A stretch of 11,066 nucleotides of DNA from Marinosulfonomonas sp. (lineage in GTDB: Bacteria; Pseudomonadota; Alphaproteobacteria; Rhodobacterales; Rhodobacteraceae), in the NCBI GenBank assembly GCA_019090845.1, contig JAHRVD010000309.1:1-11066 (forward strand). The letters run 5' to 3'. Made by a program: the position numbers and the translations under genes. This document shows, one piece after another, positions 1-7,382 of the stretch. The notes under the pieces were generated by a model that saw only the letters and a program-made list of their open reading frames with translations, ran no database searches and had not been told where the DNA came from. Positions within the stretch are counted from its first letter, which is position 1, and each line of letters opens with the position of its first letter.

Positions 1-690
1 CGTAAGGGGCTTGCGGACTATTTCAGTCCGACGATACCCGTTAACAGAATTTCTGGTGGTGGTGATGGCGCTTTTGGTGGCGACAGCGTCTTTTCCGAAG
101 AAACGCTGGCGCAAAATGGCACCGGCGCTTCAGCGCAAAAACCGACCAGCTCGGATGCAGCACGTGGCGATTCCGGCAATGATCCAACGGCGTCCGAAGC
201 GGGCCGTGACCAGCCCGGTTTTGCCGCTGTTGAAGAAGCGCTGAAAGGTATGTCGGGCGAAAGCATGGCCAGCGACGGGGTTATGCGCCACATCGTAACC
301 CGCGTGACAGACGAGGGGCTGATCGTCGAACTTTTCGATGTGACCGGTGATCCGCTGTTTGAATCAGGTTCTGCCGAGCCAACCCGAATTGCAGTTGCGC
401 TTATCGCGATGATTGCCGAAGTGTTCTCGCTGGTTGAAAACGATGTAGCGGTAAACGGGTTCACCCGGTCCCATCCGATTGTGCTGGCGAAAAACCCGGT
501 TTGGGACCTGTCATCTTCGCGTGCCGATAGGATGCGTATGTTGCTGGAAAAAGCAGAATTGCCACCGCAGCGCATTCAGCGTGTCACGGGTTTTGCGGAC
601 CGAAAACAAGTTGCGCGCAATCCGATGGCACGACGGAACAATCGGATTGAGCTAATCCTGCTGCGCCAAAGCCAGCGACCGAATAGATAG
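1..690 (+). CDS. motB: Flagellar motor protein MotB, C-terminal part (5' end outside window)
   Basis: The frame is open from base 1 and stops with TAG at 688-690, giving 229 visible residues. MotB is the stator subunit that spans the inner membrane and grips peptidoglycan through an OmpA-like domain. The visible part begins with RKGLADYFSPTIP and a glycine-rich stretch (SGGGDGAFGGDS), which I recognise from Rhodobacterales MotB just after the membrane/plug region. A low-complexity linker follows, then an OmpA/MotB-type domain over about residues 95-225. Its signature WDLSSSRADRMRMLL and the helix-strand end (ARRNNRIELILL) fit peptidoglycan-binding MotB domains. The N-terminal membrane helix with the proton-binding Asp is outside the window. 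Other members of the OmpA superfamily are possible from the domain alone, but the flagellar context and linker favour MotB. An internal ATG at 250 is not the true start, because homology-like sequence continues upstream in the same frame. Confidence 0.88.
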   Translation, partial: RKGLADYFSPTIPVNRISGGGDGAFGGDSVFSEETLAQNGTGASAQKPTSSDAARGDSGNDPTASEAGRDQPGFAAVEEALKGMSGESMASDGVMRHIVTRVTDEGLIVELFDVTGDPLFESGSAEPTRIAVALIAMIAEVFSLVENDVAVNGFTRSHPIVLAKNPVWDLSSSRADRMRMLLEKAELPPQRIQRVTGFADRKQVARNPMARRNNRIELILLRQSQRPNR

Positions 691-701
691 GATTTTATCT
701 G

Positions 702-716
702 TTAGCGCCCTGTTAA
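702..716 (+). promoter_or_regulatory. CtrA-like binding box upstream of flgE
   Basis: TTAG at 702-705, seven bases, then TTAA at 713-716. This matches the CtrA consensus TTAA-N7-TTAA at seven of eight positions. It sits about 60 bp before the flgE start. CtrA controls flagellar genes in many Alphaproteobacteria, including Rhodobacterales. Binding here is inferred from the motif and from a second near-consensus box in the fliF/fliL gap. Confidence 0.5.
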
Positions 717-724
717 GTCCGCTG

Positions 725-749
725 CCCTATTCCATTCAACAGAATAGGG
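725..749. repeat. Perfect inverted repeat in the motB-flgE gap
   Basis: The arms are CCCTATTC (725-732) and GAATAGGG (742-749), separated by nine bases. They are perfect reverse complements. No T-tract follows, so a classical intrinsic terminator for motB is unlikely. It could be a dyad operator near the flgE transcription start or a 5'-leader hairpin. It lies just downstream of the CtrA-like box. Confidence 0.6.
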
Positions 750-776
750 AATACTAGCAGCAGAAAGGCGCTACCC

Positions 777-2078
777 ATGACAATTTCCTCGTCCCTGAAT
801 GCCGGCGTGGCCGGATTGAACGCAAACGCCACACGGCTCGCCACGATATCGGACAATATCGCGAATTCTTCGACTTATGGCTACAAGCGTTCTCAGGCGG
901 ATTTTCATTCGCAGGTTATCAACGGCGGCGCAGGGCTGTTTTCAGCTGGTGGTGTCAGGACCACGACGCAGCGGCTGATTGACGAACGCGGGCCGTTAAT
1001 CTCTACGTCCAACCCGACCGATATTGCTGTCAACGGGCGTGGGATGATCCCGGTCACAACGGCGGTATCTCTTGATTCTTCCTCCGGCAGTTTGCCGATG
1101 ATGCTGATGACCACCGGGTCGTTCCGGCCCGACTCAGATGGCATTCTGACGACAGAAACCGGCCTGGTGCTGATGGGGTGGCCGGCGAATATCGACGGAA
1201 CGATGCCGACATATCCCCGCGATACAGTGGATGGGCTGGAACCTGTTCAGGTGAACGTGAACCAGTTTGCGGGTGATCCGACGACCGCGATGAGCCTGGC
1301 GGTCAACCTTCCGGCAACGGAAACGGTGGCCGGAGCGGTGGGAATAACCCAAGATTTGTCCATCGAGTATTTCGGCAATCTTGGCACGTCCGAAACTCTG
1401 AATGTCAGTTTTGCCCCTGCAGTACCGGCAACCGGCAGCTCAAACACCTGGACGATGACAATAAGCGACTCGGCATCTGGCGGGGCGACGGTCGGCCAAT
1501 ATACACTGGTTTTTGATAGCTCGCGCGCCAATGGCGGGACATTGCAATCGGTAACTGCGATATCGGGCGGTGCCTATAATGCGGCTACCGGGGCTGTTGC
1601 GATTACGGTTGCTGGCGGCCCACTAGAATTGACAATCGGTACAATCGGCGAGCCATCCGGGATGACCCAGCTTTCTGATAGTTTTGCACCCGTTTCAATT
1701 GAAAAGAATGGCTCGCCAGTTGGTAACTTGACGGCAGTAGAAATCGACCCGAATGGGTTTGTGAATGCGATTTATGACATTGGTTTCACACGAACGATTT
1801 ACCAAATTCCGCTGGTAGATGTGCCGAATCCAAACGGTTTGATATCACTCAATAGCCAAAGTTATCAGGTCTCACCCGAAAGCGGATCGTTTTTCCTTTG
1901 GGATGCGGGCGATGGGCCGACCGGTGAAGTTCTTGGGTTTTCAAGGGAAGAATCGGCAACAGATGTTGCGGCTGAACTGACAGCCCTAATTCAGACGCAG
2001 CGGGCGTATTCGTCGAACGCGAAAGTCATTCAGACGGTGGATGAAATGTTGCAGGAGACAACAAACATCAAGCGATAA
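777..2078 (+). CDS. flgE: Flagellar hook protein FlgE
   Basis: This gene encodes 433 residues. FlgE polymerises into the curved hook that joins the rod to the filament. The N-terminus (MTISSSLNAGVAGLNANATR, then DNIANSSTYGYKR at about 27-39) is the rod/hook D0 signature of this family. The C-terminus (about 398-433, with LTALIQTQRAYSSNAKVIQTVDEML) is the matching Flg_bbr_C helix. The middle is a long beta-rich Gly/Ser/Thr region, as expected for the exposed hook domains. The length is within the usual range for FlgE. AGAAAGG at 762-768 lies eight bases before the ATG. flgK follows after 26 bp, so the two are probably cotranscribed. Export is through the flagellar type III apparatus, and no cleaved signal peptide is seen. 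FlgF or FlgG would be shorter (about 240-260 residues). Confidence 0.93.
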   Translation: MTISSSLNAGVAGLNANATRLATISDNIANSSTYGYKRSQADFHSQVINGGAGLFSAGGVRTTTQRLIDERGPLISTSNPTDIAVNGRGMIPVTTAVSLDSSSGSLPMMLMTTGSFRPDSDGILTTETGLVLMGWPANIDGTMPTYPRDTVDGLEPVQVNVNQFAGDPTTAMSLAVNLPATETVAGAVGITQDLSIEYFGNLGTSETLNVSFAPAVPATGSSNTWTMTISDSASGGATVGQYTLVFDSSRANGGTLQSVTAISGGAYNAATGAVAITVAGGPLELTIGTIGEPSGMTQLSDSFAPVSIEKNGSPVGNLTAVEIDPNGFVNAIYDIGFTRTIYQIPLVDVPNPNGLISLNSQSYQVSPESGSFFLWDAGDGPTGEVLGFSREESATDVAAELTALIQTQRAYSSNAKVIQTVDEMLQETTNIKR

Positions 2079-2104
2079 GTCGGATTTAGCAACAGAAAGG
2101 GCGA

Positions 2105-3562
2105 ATGATGGGATTGTCCGCTACGCTGTCCAATGCGCTATCCGGCCTGACCGCCGCGTCGCGAGCAGCCGAGATTGTGTCTGCCAATGTATCCAACGCT
2201 CAAACCGAAGGATACGGCCGCAGGGAATTAGCGCTGACGGCCGCCACGCTTGGCGGAAACGGCGGCGGCGTCGCCGTTTCAGGGGTCGTCCGCTCGGTGG
2301 ACCAGCATACCATAGGTGAACGCCGGTTGGCCGATGCGGAGTTGGGTCAGTCCGGAGCTGGTGTGGCCTTTTTTGACCGTCTCGAGATGTTGATCGGATT
2401 GCCTGATGACCCGGCATCTCTTGCAGCAAAAACCACGCAGCTACAGGCGGTATTGCTCGAAGCCGCCAGCCGCCCTGATTCTGATACGCGCCTTAGTGCC
2501 ATTCTGACGGCAGCTACGGGTCTGTCGGATCATATAAATGGCGCCTCGGATCAGGTTCAAAACCTGAGAATGGATGCAGATCGCGAAATCGGGCAGCAAG
2601 TAAAAACTCTAAACGAGAGCCTCGTTAGGATCGCTGATCTCAACTATGAAATAAGACTGCAGGTTGGGGCGGGAAATGACGCCAGCGGGCTGATGGATCA
2701 ACGCCAACAACTGATCGATGGGGTGGCCACGTTTGTGCCGCTGAATGAGGTGCCGCGCGACAATGGCCAAGTCGCCCTATACACGCCCGGCGGCGCAATT
2801 TTACTTGACGGTAGACCTGCTGAAATATCATTCACCACGGTTGGTGTAATAGTGCCACAGATGACTCAGGCTTCGGGCGCGCTTTCCGGATTGCTGATCA
2901 ACGGGCAATCAATTTCAACCACTGACAACGGACCGTTGTCAGGCGGCAGCCTGATCGAACTGTTTGCGGTTCGAGACGACTATGCGACGACTGCGCAATC
3001 ACAACTTGATGCAGTCGCGCGCGATCTCGTTGAACGATTTGAAGATCCATTGGTAGATCCGACACTTGCCCTTGGATCGCCCGGATTGTTTACCGATGCG
3101 GGTGGCGTCCTTAATGTCGCAAATGAACTGGGCCTGTCGGGACGACTGAAAATCAATGCTCTGGTTGACCCAACCGCTGGTGGCGAAATTCGGCTTTTGC
3201 GCGATGGGTTGGGCGCATCCGTGCCGGGACCAGTTGGCAACGCATCAATCATACAGAACCTAGTCGATGCCTTGGAAGCCCCAAAAATCCCGGCGTCGGG
3301 TGGCTTCTCGGGCGCGGCCCGGTCCGCGGTCGGGCTGGCGGGTGATTTTATTTCTCACGTGAACGGAAAATTGCGCGGTGCCGAGGCAAACCAAAGCTTT
3401 GCGTCTGCAAAGCATGATGCCCTTAAAACTATTGAGCTGCGCAGCGGCGTTGATACGGATCAGGAAATGCAACAGCTTTTGCTCATCGAACGAGCCTATT
3501 CAGCAAATGCGCGGGTAATTTCGACCGTCGACGACATGATTCAAACTTTGCTCGGGATTTAA
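2105..3562 (+). CDS. flgK: Flagellar hook-associated protein 1, FlgK
   Basis: This gene encodes 485 residues (484 from the second ATG). FlgK is the first hook-filament junction protein, added on top of the FlgE hook. The N-terminal D0 helix (GLSATLSNALSGLTAASRAAEIVSANVSNAQTEGYGRR) carries the family's NVSNxxTxGYxR signature. The C-terminal helix (about 455-485, MQQLLLIERAYSANARVISTVDDM) is the Flg_bbr_C motif, close to that of FlgE. The long heptad-rich stretch at about 110-190 fits the FlgK coiled region. Two adjacent ATGs begin at 2105 and 2108. AGAAAGGG at 2094-2101 is only three bases from the first but six from the second, so translation may start at 2108. flgL follows after three bases, which suggests coupling. 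FlgK is often somewhat longer elsewhere; compact forms occur in this group. Confidence 0.92.
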   Translation: MMGLSATLSNALSGLTAASRAAEIVSANVSNAQTEGYGRRELALTAATLGGNGGGVAVSGVVRSVDQHTIGERRLADAELGQSGAGVAFFDRLEMLIGLPDDPASLAAKTTQLQAVLLEAASRPDSDTRLSAILTAATGLSDHINGASDQVQNLRMDADREIGQQVKTLNESLVRIADLNYEIRLQVGAGNDASGLMDQRQQLIDGVATFVPLNEVPRDNGQVALYTPGGAILLDGRPAEISFTTVGVIVPQMTQASGALSGLLINGQSISTTDNGPLSGGSLIELFAVRDDYATTAQSQLDAVARDLVERFEDPLVDPTLALGSPGLFTDAGGVLNVANELGLSGRLKINALVDPTAGGEIRLLRDGLGASVPGPVGNASIIQNLVDALEAPKIPASGGFSGAARSAVGLAGDFISHVNGKLRGAEANQSFASAKHDALKTIELRSGVDTDQEMQQLLLIERAYSANARVISTVDDMIQTLLGI

Positions 3563-3565
3563 CTC

Positions 3566-4576
3566 ATGAACAATGTATCAATTGGCGATCTGGCAGTTAG
3601 TTTTCAGAACCGGCACCATAATGTTCAACTGAAAACGGATTTGCTTCGCTTGTCCCAAGAACTGTCGAGCGGTCAAAGGCAGGATAACTCTTCTTTAGTT
3701 ACCGGAGATTTGCTGTCGCTCGCAAGTCTGGAACACGCTTTGCAAGTCGGCAGGGCATATTCCACGGCTACCACCGAAGTCGCTTTGTTGGCCGAAACGA
3801 TGCAAGCATCGCTGGAAGTTGTTCAAAATAGCTCTGGCAAGCTCGGCTCGGCTCTGCTCATGGCGAGCAGTTCGGAAAGCCCCATGGTAATTCAGTCAAC
3901 CGCAGTCGATGGAAAATCCAAGTTCGAGGCGGTTATCGCAAGTTTTAATGTGCGTACTGCAGATCGTTATGCATTCTCGGGAATGGCGACCGACACGAGC
4001 CCATTGGCGACTTCAGATACTATGTTGGCATCGCTTCAGGTAGCCATTGCGGCCGAAACAACGGCCGCTGGGGTCGAAAGTGTTGTCTCTGCATGGTTCG
4101 ATGATCCCGGCGGCGGGTTTGAAACAGTTGGATACACAGGGTCGAACCTGCCCCTTGCGCCGGTTCGAATATCGTCAACTGACACCGTAAGCATTACCGT
4201 ATCTGCGGCCGATAGTGAGGTTCGGGACATTCTGAAGGGGTTTGCAATGACTGCGCTGATTGGCGAAGGGGCGCTAAGCGGCGATATTGCCGAACAAGCA
4301 GCTCTGACCAGAACTGCAGGAGAACAATTATTAACGTCGGATTTTGATCTTTCGGCGCTGCGAGCGGAAATAGGATCAGCTGAATCCAGAATTCATGATG
4401 TTGCCGCCAAAAACGCGGCGCAGAAACACTCGTTGGAACTTGCCAGAACAGAATTGACTGCCGTGGATCCGTTTGAAACGGCCACAGAACTGGAAGCAGT
4501 GCGGACTCAACTCGAGACATTTTATACAGTCACGGCCCGGCTTTCCCGGCTTTCTTTGATGGAGTTTCTAAGATGA
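3566..4576 (+). CDS. flgL: Flagellar hook-associated protein 3, FlgL (flagellin-like)
   Basis: This gene encodes 336 residues. FlgL is the second hook-filament junction protein, placed between FlgK and the flagellin filament. The N-terminal helix (SIGDLAVSFQNRHHNVQLKTDLLRLSQELSSGQRQD) resembles the flagellin/FlgL D0-D1 start, and the C-terminal coiled helix (ETFYTVTARLSRLSLMEFLR) is the matching D0 end. The segment NVRTADRYAFSGMATDTSPL at about 129-148 corresponds to the 'RYLFSG' region seen in FlgL proteins. Position after flgK supports FlgL over flagellin. No strong Shine-Dalgarno is visible before the ATG; with only three bases after the flgK stop, translational coupling is likely. The last four bases (ATGA) overlap the flgI start. 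Overall similarity to enterobacterial FlgL is weak, which is normal for Rhodobacterales. Confidence 0.86.
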   Translation: MNNVSIGDLAVSFQNRHHNVQLKTDLLRLSQELSSGQRQDNSSLVTGDLLSLASLEHALQVGRAYSTATTEVALLAETMQASLEVVQNSSGKLGSALLMASSSESPMVIQSTAVDGKSKFEAVIASFNVRTADRYAFSGMATDTSPLATSDTMLASLQVAIAAETTAAGVESVVSAWFDDPGGGFETVGYTGSNLPLAPVRISSTDTVSITVSAADSEVRDILKGFAMTALIGEGALSGDIAEQAALTRTAGEQLLTSDFDLSALRAEIGSAESRIHDVAAKNAAQKHSLELARTELTAVDPFETATELEAVRTQLETFYTVTARLSRLSLMEFLR

Positions 4577-5676
4577 AGAACCTGATGCTGCCTGGGCTGC
4601 TGTTTTTCATTTTCTGCAGTATAGCGAATGCAGGACCAGTACGTATCAAGGACCTTGTAGAATTTGATGGTGTGCGTGGGAACGATCTGGTTGGCTACGG
4701 CTTGGTCGTTGGTTTGAATGGAACAGGTGACGGAATTCGAAATGCGCCATTCACCGAAGAAATTATGTCAAATATCCTTGAACGCTTGGGCGTCAACATC
4801 ACTGGCGAGCAATTCCGGCCCAAGAATGTTGCAGCAGTTTTCGTAACCGCCGAACTACCGCCGTTTTCCCGCGCCGGTAGCAAAATTGATATCACCGTTT
4901 CTGCGATCGGTGATGCAAAAAGTCTAATGGGTGGAACGCTGGTTATGACGCCGCTGAATGCAGCGGACGGCCAAATTTATGCGGTGGGGCAGGGCACGAT
5001 TATCGCTGGTGGCGCATCTGCAGAGGGTGATGGTGCCAGTGTCGTGCAAGGCGTCCCAACTTCCGGCGTTATTCCATCTGGGGCAAGGGTCGAGCGCGAA
5101 ATAGAGTTTGAGTTTTCGCAGCTTAAATCCATTCGGTTGGCGTTGCGCACACCTGATTTCACAACCGCCCAAAAGATAGAAAACGCGATTAACAAGTCCT
5201 TTGGCCGGGTTGTATCGCGTATGTTGGATGCTGGCACGGTTCAACTGGATATAGCCGCAACAAGGAAAATTTCGCCGGCGCATGCTCTGGTCCAGGTTGA
5301 GAATATTCTCGTTGAGCCGCAGCGAAAAGCACGTGTGGTCGTGGACCAACATTCCGGTACAATTGTGATCGGAGAAGATGTTCGGATTTCGCGGGTTGCA
5401 GTTTCACAAGGGAACTTGACCCTTCGGATCCAAGAAGAGCCGATCGCTGTTCAGCCAAATCCATTTTCTCAGGGCGAAACAATTGTGGTTCCGCGCACCA
5501 GTGCCGTGCTGGATGAAGATCCAGGTATTGCACTTGCCGAAGTTGCAGAAGGCACATCACTGTCAGAGGTCGTCTCGGGCCTAAATGCTCTGGGCGTTTC
5601 GCCGCGTGACATGATTGATATTCTCAAAAGTATCAAAGCCGCCGGTGCTTTGCATGCCGAATTCATTGTTCGCTGA
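4573..5676 (+). CDS. flgI: Flagellar P-ring protein FlgI precursor
   Basis: This gene encodes 367 residues. FlgI forms the periplasmic P ring around the rod. The first 20 residues look like a Sec signal peptide (Lys at position 2, hydrophobic core LLFFIF, cleavage after ANA-20), giving a mature start GPVRIKDLVEFDGVRGNDLV. The characteristic FlgI blocks follow: GYGLVVGLNGTGDG, PKNVAAVFVTAELPPF, GSKIDITVSAIGDAKSLMGG, and the C-terminal LSEVVSGLNALGVSPRDMIDILKSIKAAGALHAE. TGGAG at 4560-4564 is eight bases upstream of the start, and the ATG overlaps the flgL stop (ATGA). The mature chain contains no cysteine, so it cannot form the intramolecular disulfide described for the enterobacterial protein. 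It ends the + strand block, 41 bp from the convergent fliP. Confidence 0.96.
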   Translation: MKNLMLPGLLFFIFCSIANAGPVRIKDLVEFDGVRGNDLVGYGLVVGLNGTGDGIRNAPFTEEIMSNILERLGVNITGEQFRPKNVAAVFVTAELPPFSRAGSKIDITVSAIGDAKSLMGGTLVMTPLNAADGQIYAVGQGTIIAGGASAEGDGASVVQGVPTSGVIPSGARVEREIEFEFSQLKSIRLALRTPDFTTAQKIENAINKSFGRVVSRMLDAGTVQLDIAATRKISPAHALVQVENILVEPQRKARVVVDQHSGTIVIGEDVRISRVAVSQGNLTLRIQEEPIAVQPNPFSQGETIVVPRTSAVLDEDPGIALAEVAEGTSLSEVVSGLNALGVSPRDMIDILKSIKAAGALHAEFIVR

Positions 5677-5699
5677 ACGGCGAGTCTAAATTTGGCATT

Positions 5700-5713
5700 G
5701 TGCGTTGCCGCAC
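5700..5713. terminator. Small hairpin between convergent flgI and fliP (weak terminator candidate)
   Basis: GTGCG (5700-5704) and CGCAC (5709-5713) form a perfect five-pair stem around a TTGC loop. It lies in the only 41-bp gap between the convergent flgI and fliP ends. No T-run follows on either strand, so it is a weak candidate for bidirectional termination; the call rests mainly on position. Confidence 0.3.
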
Positions 5714-5717
5714 TTGC

Positions 5718-6464
5718 CTAGAGGTAGCCCCGGACCAGTGCGCTTGAAATCAACGTCCAGCCGTCGGCGACTACAAAAAATGCAAGCTTGAAGGGCAGGG
5801 CAACCATGGCCGGAGGAACCATCATCATGCCCATTGACATAAGAACTGCCGCAACGACGAGATCAATGATCAGGAACGGCAAAAATATTAGAAACCCAAT
5901 CTGAAATGCACGCTCGATTTCGCTAAGCAAAAACGAGGGGATGAGGACCGACAAAGGAGCATTGGGCGAAAGTTGGCTGTCAAGGCCTTCGCCTTCCGGA
6001 CGTAGATCGGACAATTCGCTGAATGTCCCCGGGTCCGTACGAGCGGCCATAAATTCTCTGAACGGTGCCAGAGTTTCTGTGATGGCCGAAGACAGGTCAA
6101 TCTGTTCGGCGATATAGGGCGAAAGGCCGCGATCCCAGGCAAGGCTAAACACCGGTTCCATAACGAAATATGAAAGGAACAGTGCTAGGCTGACGATCAG
6201 CATATTTGGTGGTGACTGTTGCAGGCCAATAGCCTGTCTTAGAATGGATAAAACGGTGACGACAAATGGAAAACAGGTAATCATGACGGCCAGACCGGGT
6301 ACCAGGCTGAGCACAGTGATCAGGACCAATAGCTGGATACTGGTTTGCGCCAAAGACCCGCCCTCGTCCAAAGTTATCGAAAGCGATTGAGCGTTGAGCG
6401 AACTGGCAAACAACAACGCACTAAATAATGTCGATAGGGACCAAATCAGGCGGGACCGGGACAT
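5718..6464 (-). CDS. fliP: Flagellar type III export gate protein FliP
   Basis: This gene encodes 248 residues. FliP builds the core of the FliP-FliQ-FliR export gate inside the MS ring. A likely signal peptide occupies residues 1-25 (ends SSLNA, then QSLSITLDEGG), as in other FliP proteins. Membrane segments follow at about 42-70 (SIQLLVLITVLSLVPGLAVM), 86-107 (PPNMLIVSLALFLSYFVMEP), 184-210 (FQIGFLIFLPFLIIDLVVAA) and 220-245. The family blocks FPFVVTVLSILRQAIGLQQSPPNM and FLIIDLVVAAVLMSMGMMMVPP are clear. AGGA followed by four bases precedes the ATG, and the start is five bases after the fliN stop. It is the last gene of the minus-strand block. fliQ and fliR are not in the window. Confidence 0.97.
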   Translation of the reverse strand: MSRSRLIWSLSTLFSALLFASSLNAQSLSITLDEGGSLAQTSIQLLVLITVLSLVPGLAVMITCFPFVVTVLSILRQAIGLQQSPPNMLIVSLALFLSYFVMEPVFSLAWDRGLSPYIAEQIDLSSAITETLAPFREFMAARTDPGTFSELSDLRPEGEGLDSQLSPNAPLSVLIPSFLLSEIERAFQIGFLIFLPFLIIDLVVAAVLMSMGMMMVPPAMVALPFKLAFFVVADGWTLISSALVRGYL

Positions 6465-6469
6465 GTTTC

Positions 6470-6772
6470 CTATAGCCCGTTTTTGAATTCGGCAATTTCG
6501 GTCAGGCGCACTGCCAACCGACCTGCCATGTCGCCATCCATTTCCAGCAATTCACCGCGCGCAATTAGTCTGTCGCCGACGAAAAGGTCCACTGGGTCTT
6601 CAATCCGCTGGTCGAGCGGCAATACAGAATTCAACTGCAGTTTCAATAGATCGCTTACCAGCGGATGTGCGCGGCCGACCGAAATTGCAATCTCGACCGG
6701 AACCTGACCAAAGGGGCTTTCCGCTGGCTGCGCACTATTTGTGCTGACGCTGGCGTTATCTGTATCATCCAT
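6470..6772 (-). CDS. fliN: Flagellar motor switch protein FliN (SpoA domain)
   Basis: This gene encodes 100 residues from the ATG at 6772. FliN belongs to the cytoplasmic C ring, where it contributes to switching and docks the export ATPase complex through FliH. After a polar 25-residue N-terminus, the SpoA domain spans about 26-95: VPVEIAISVGRAHPLVSDLLKL, then LDQRIEDPVDLFVGDRLIARGELLEMDGDMAGRLAVRLTEI, the classic 'VDLYVNGKLIARGEVVxxxxxxGVRI' pattern. A longer reading from 6850 is open but would lie largely inside fliH. I chose 6772 because GAGGAA (6780-6785) lies seven bases upstream and the length suits short FliN proteins. The start overlaps the fliH stop by eight bases, implying coupled translation. 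FliM and FliG, its C-ring partners, are not in this window. Confidence 0.9.
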   Translation of the reverse strand: MDDTDNASVSTNSAQPAESPFGQVPVEIAISVGRAHPLVSDLLKLQLNSVLPLDQRIEDPVDLFVGDRLIARGELLEMDGDMAGRLAVRLTEIAEFKNGL

Positions 6773-7382
6773 AGCGAGATTCCTCGGTGTTGATGGATTG
6801 CATTGTCTCAACGCCGGAAGAGATGCTTTGCAATACAGCCTGCATATCAATAATTTTTTCTGATTTGGCCGCCTTTAGGCTTACTTGGCCCATGCCCAAA
6901 CTGGGCTCATCAATGATTTCCAGTTGCATGCTGGATGCTTCTGCGAGCAAGGGCTCTAATGCCGGACGGGTGGCCGGATGCACGATAACCTGAATCGGTG
7001 TTTCGGCGACATCCTGTGCCATCGGTTTGAGTTCTTCTATTATCCGATGCCCCATCGTTTGAGCCACAACATCAGGAAGAAGCGTTTCAAGAACTTGTGC
7101 TAGAAATTTGTCGAGAGTTTTTAGCACATGCATTTTGGCTTCATGAAAGGTGAACCCTAGGTCCTGAAGATTGCGCGAAAATTCTGCACTGATGCGTTCG
7201 TGGTTCTCGGCGTCGGCTTGAACCGCGTCGTCCCAGCCAGCCTTATACCCTTGCTCAAACGCTTCTGTTTTTGCAGCATTGTTGTTTGTGTTTTGCCCAT
7301 TTTCATCCGGCCACAGACTCTCGGAAGGAGAAAATGAAGCGCCAGAACCAAAATCTTCTAACAAAATTACTTGTGTCATCAT
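6765..7382 (-). CDS. fliH: FliH-like flagellar export ATPase regulator
   Basis: This gene encodes 205 residues from the ATG at 7382 (204 from the adjacent ATG at 7379). FliH binds the ATPase FliI and links it to FliN in the C ring. Overall conservation is low, so the call rests on context and architecture. There is a short N-terminal tail, then EQGYKAGWDDAV (about 42-53) with the small-residue spacing typical of FliH, a helical stretch to about residue 120, and a C-terminal domain with DEPSLGMGQVSLKAAKSEKIIDMQAVLQ that resembles the FliH/YscL/V-ATPase E end. GAGGAA lies five bases upstream of the first ATG, or eight of the second. The start overlaps the fliF stop (ATGA). A longer reading from 7409 would intrude on the fliF tail and lacks support. 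It sits between fliF and fliN, where fliH is expected in Rhodobacterales. Confidence 0.75.
   Translation of the reverse strand: MMTQVILLEDFGSGASFSPSESLWPDENGQNTNNNAAKTEAFEQGYKAGWDDAVQADAENHERISAEFSRNLQDLGFTFHEAKMHVLKTLDKFLAQVLETLLPDVVAQTMGHRIIEELKPMAQDVAETPIQVIVHPATRPALEPLLAEASSMQLEIIDEPSLGMGQVSLKAAKSEKIIDMQAVLQSISSGVETMQSINTEESRYG

Noticed and set aside
18..575. Open frame of 185 codons on the minus strand opposite motB
   Set aside because: It lies wholly antisense to a recognisable MotB domain, has a low-complexity Ser/Pro/Ala composition and no family resemblance; it is a shadow frame.
691..776. Sigma-54 or sigma-28 flagellar promoter upstream of flgE (also checked in 9068-9193)
   Set aside because: No TGGCAC-N5-TTGC or TAAA-N15-GCCGATAA-like match was seen in either gap, unlike some other flagellar systems.
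6470..6850. Longer FliN reading of 126 codons starting at 6850
   Set aside because: The extra 26 residues are inside fliH, look non-homologous, and a better ribosome site points to the ATG at 6772.
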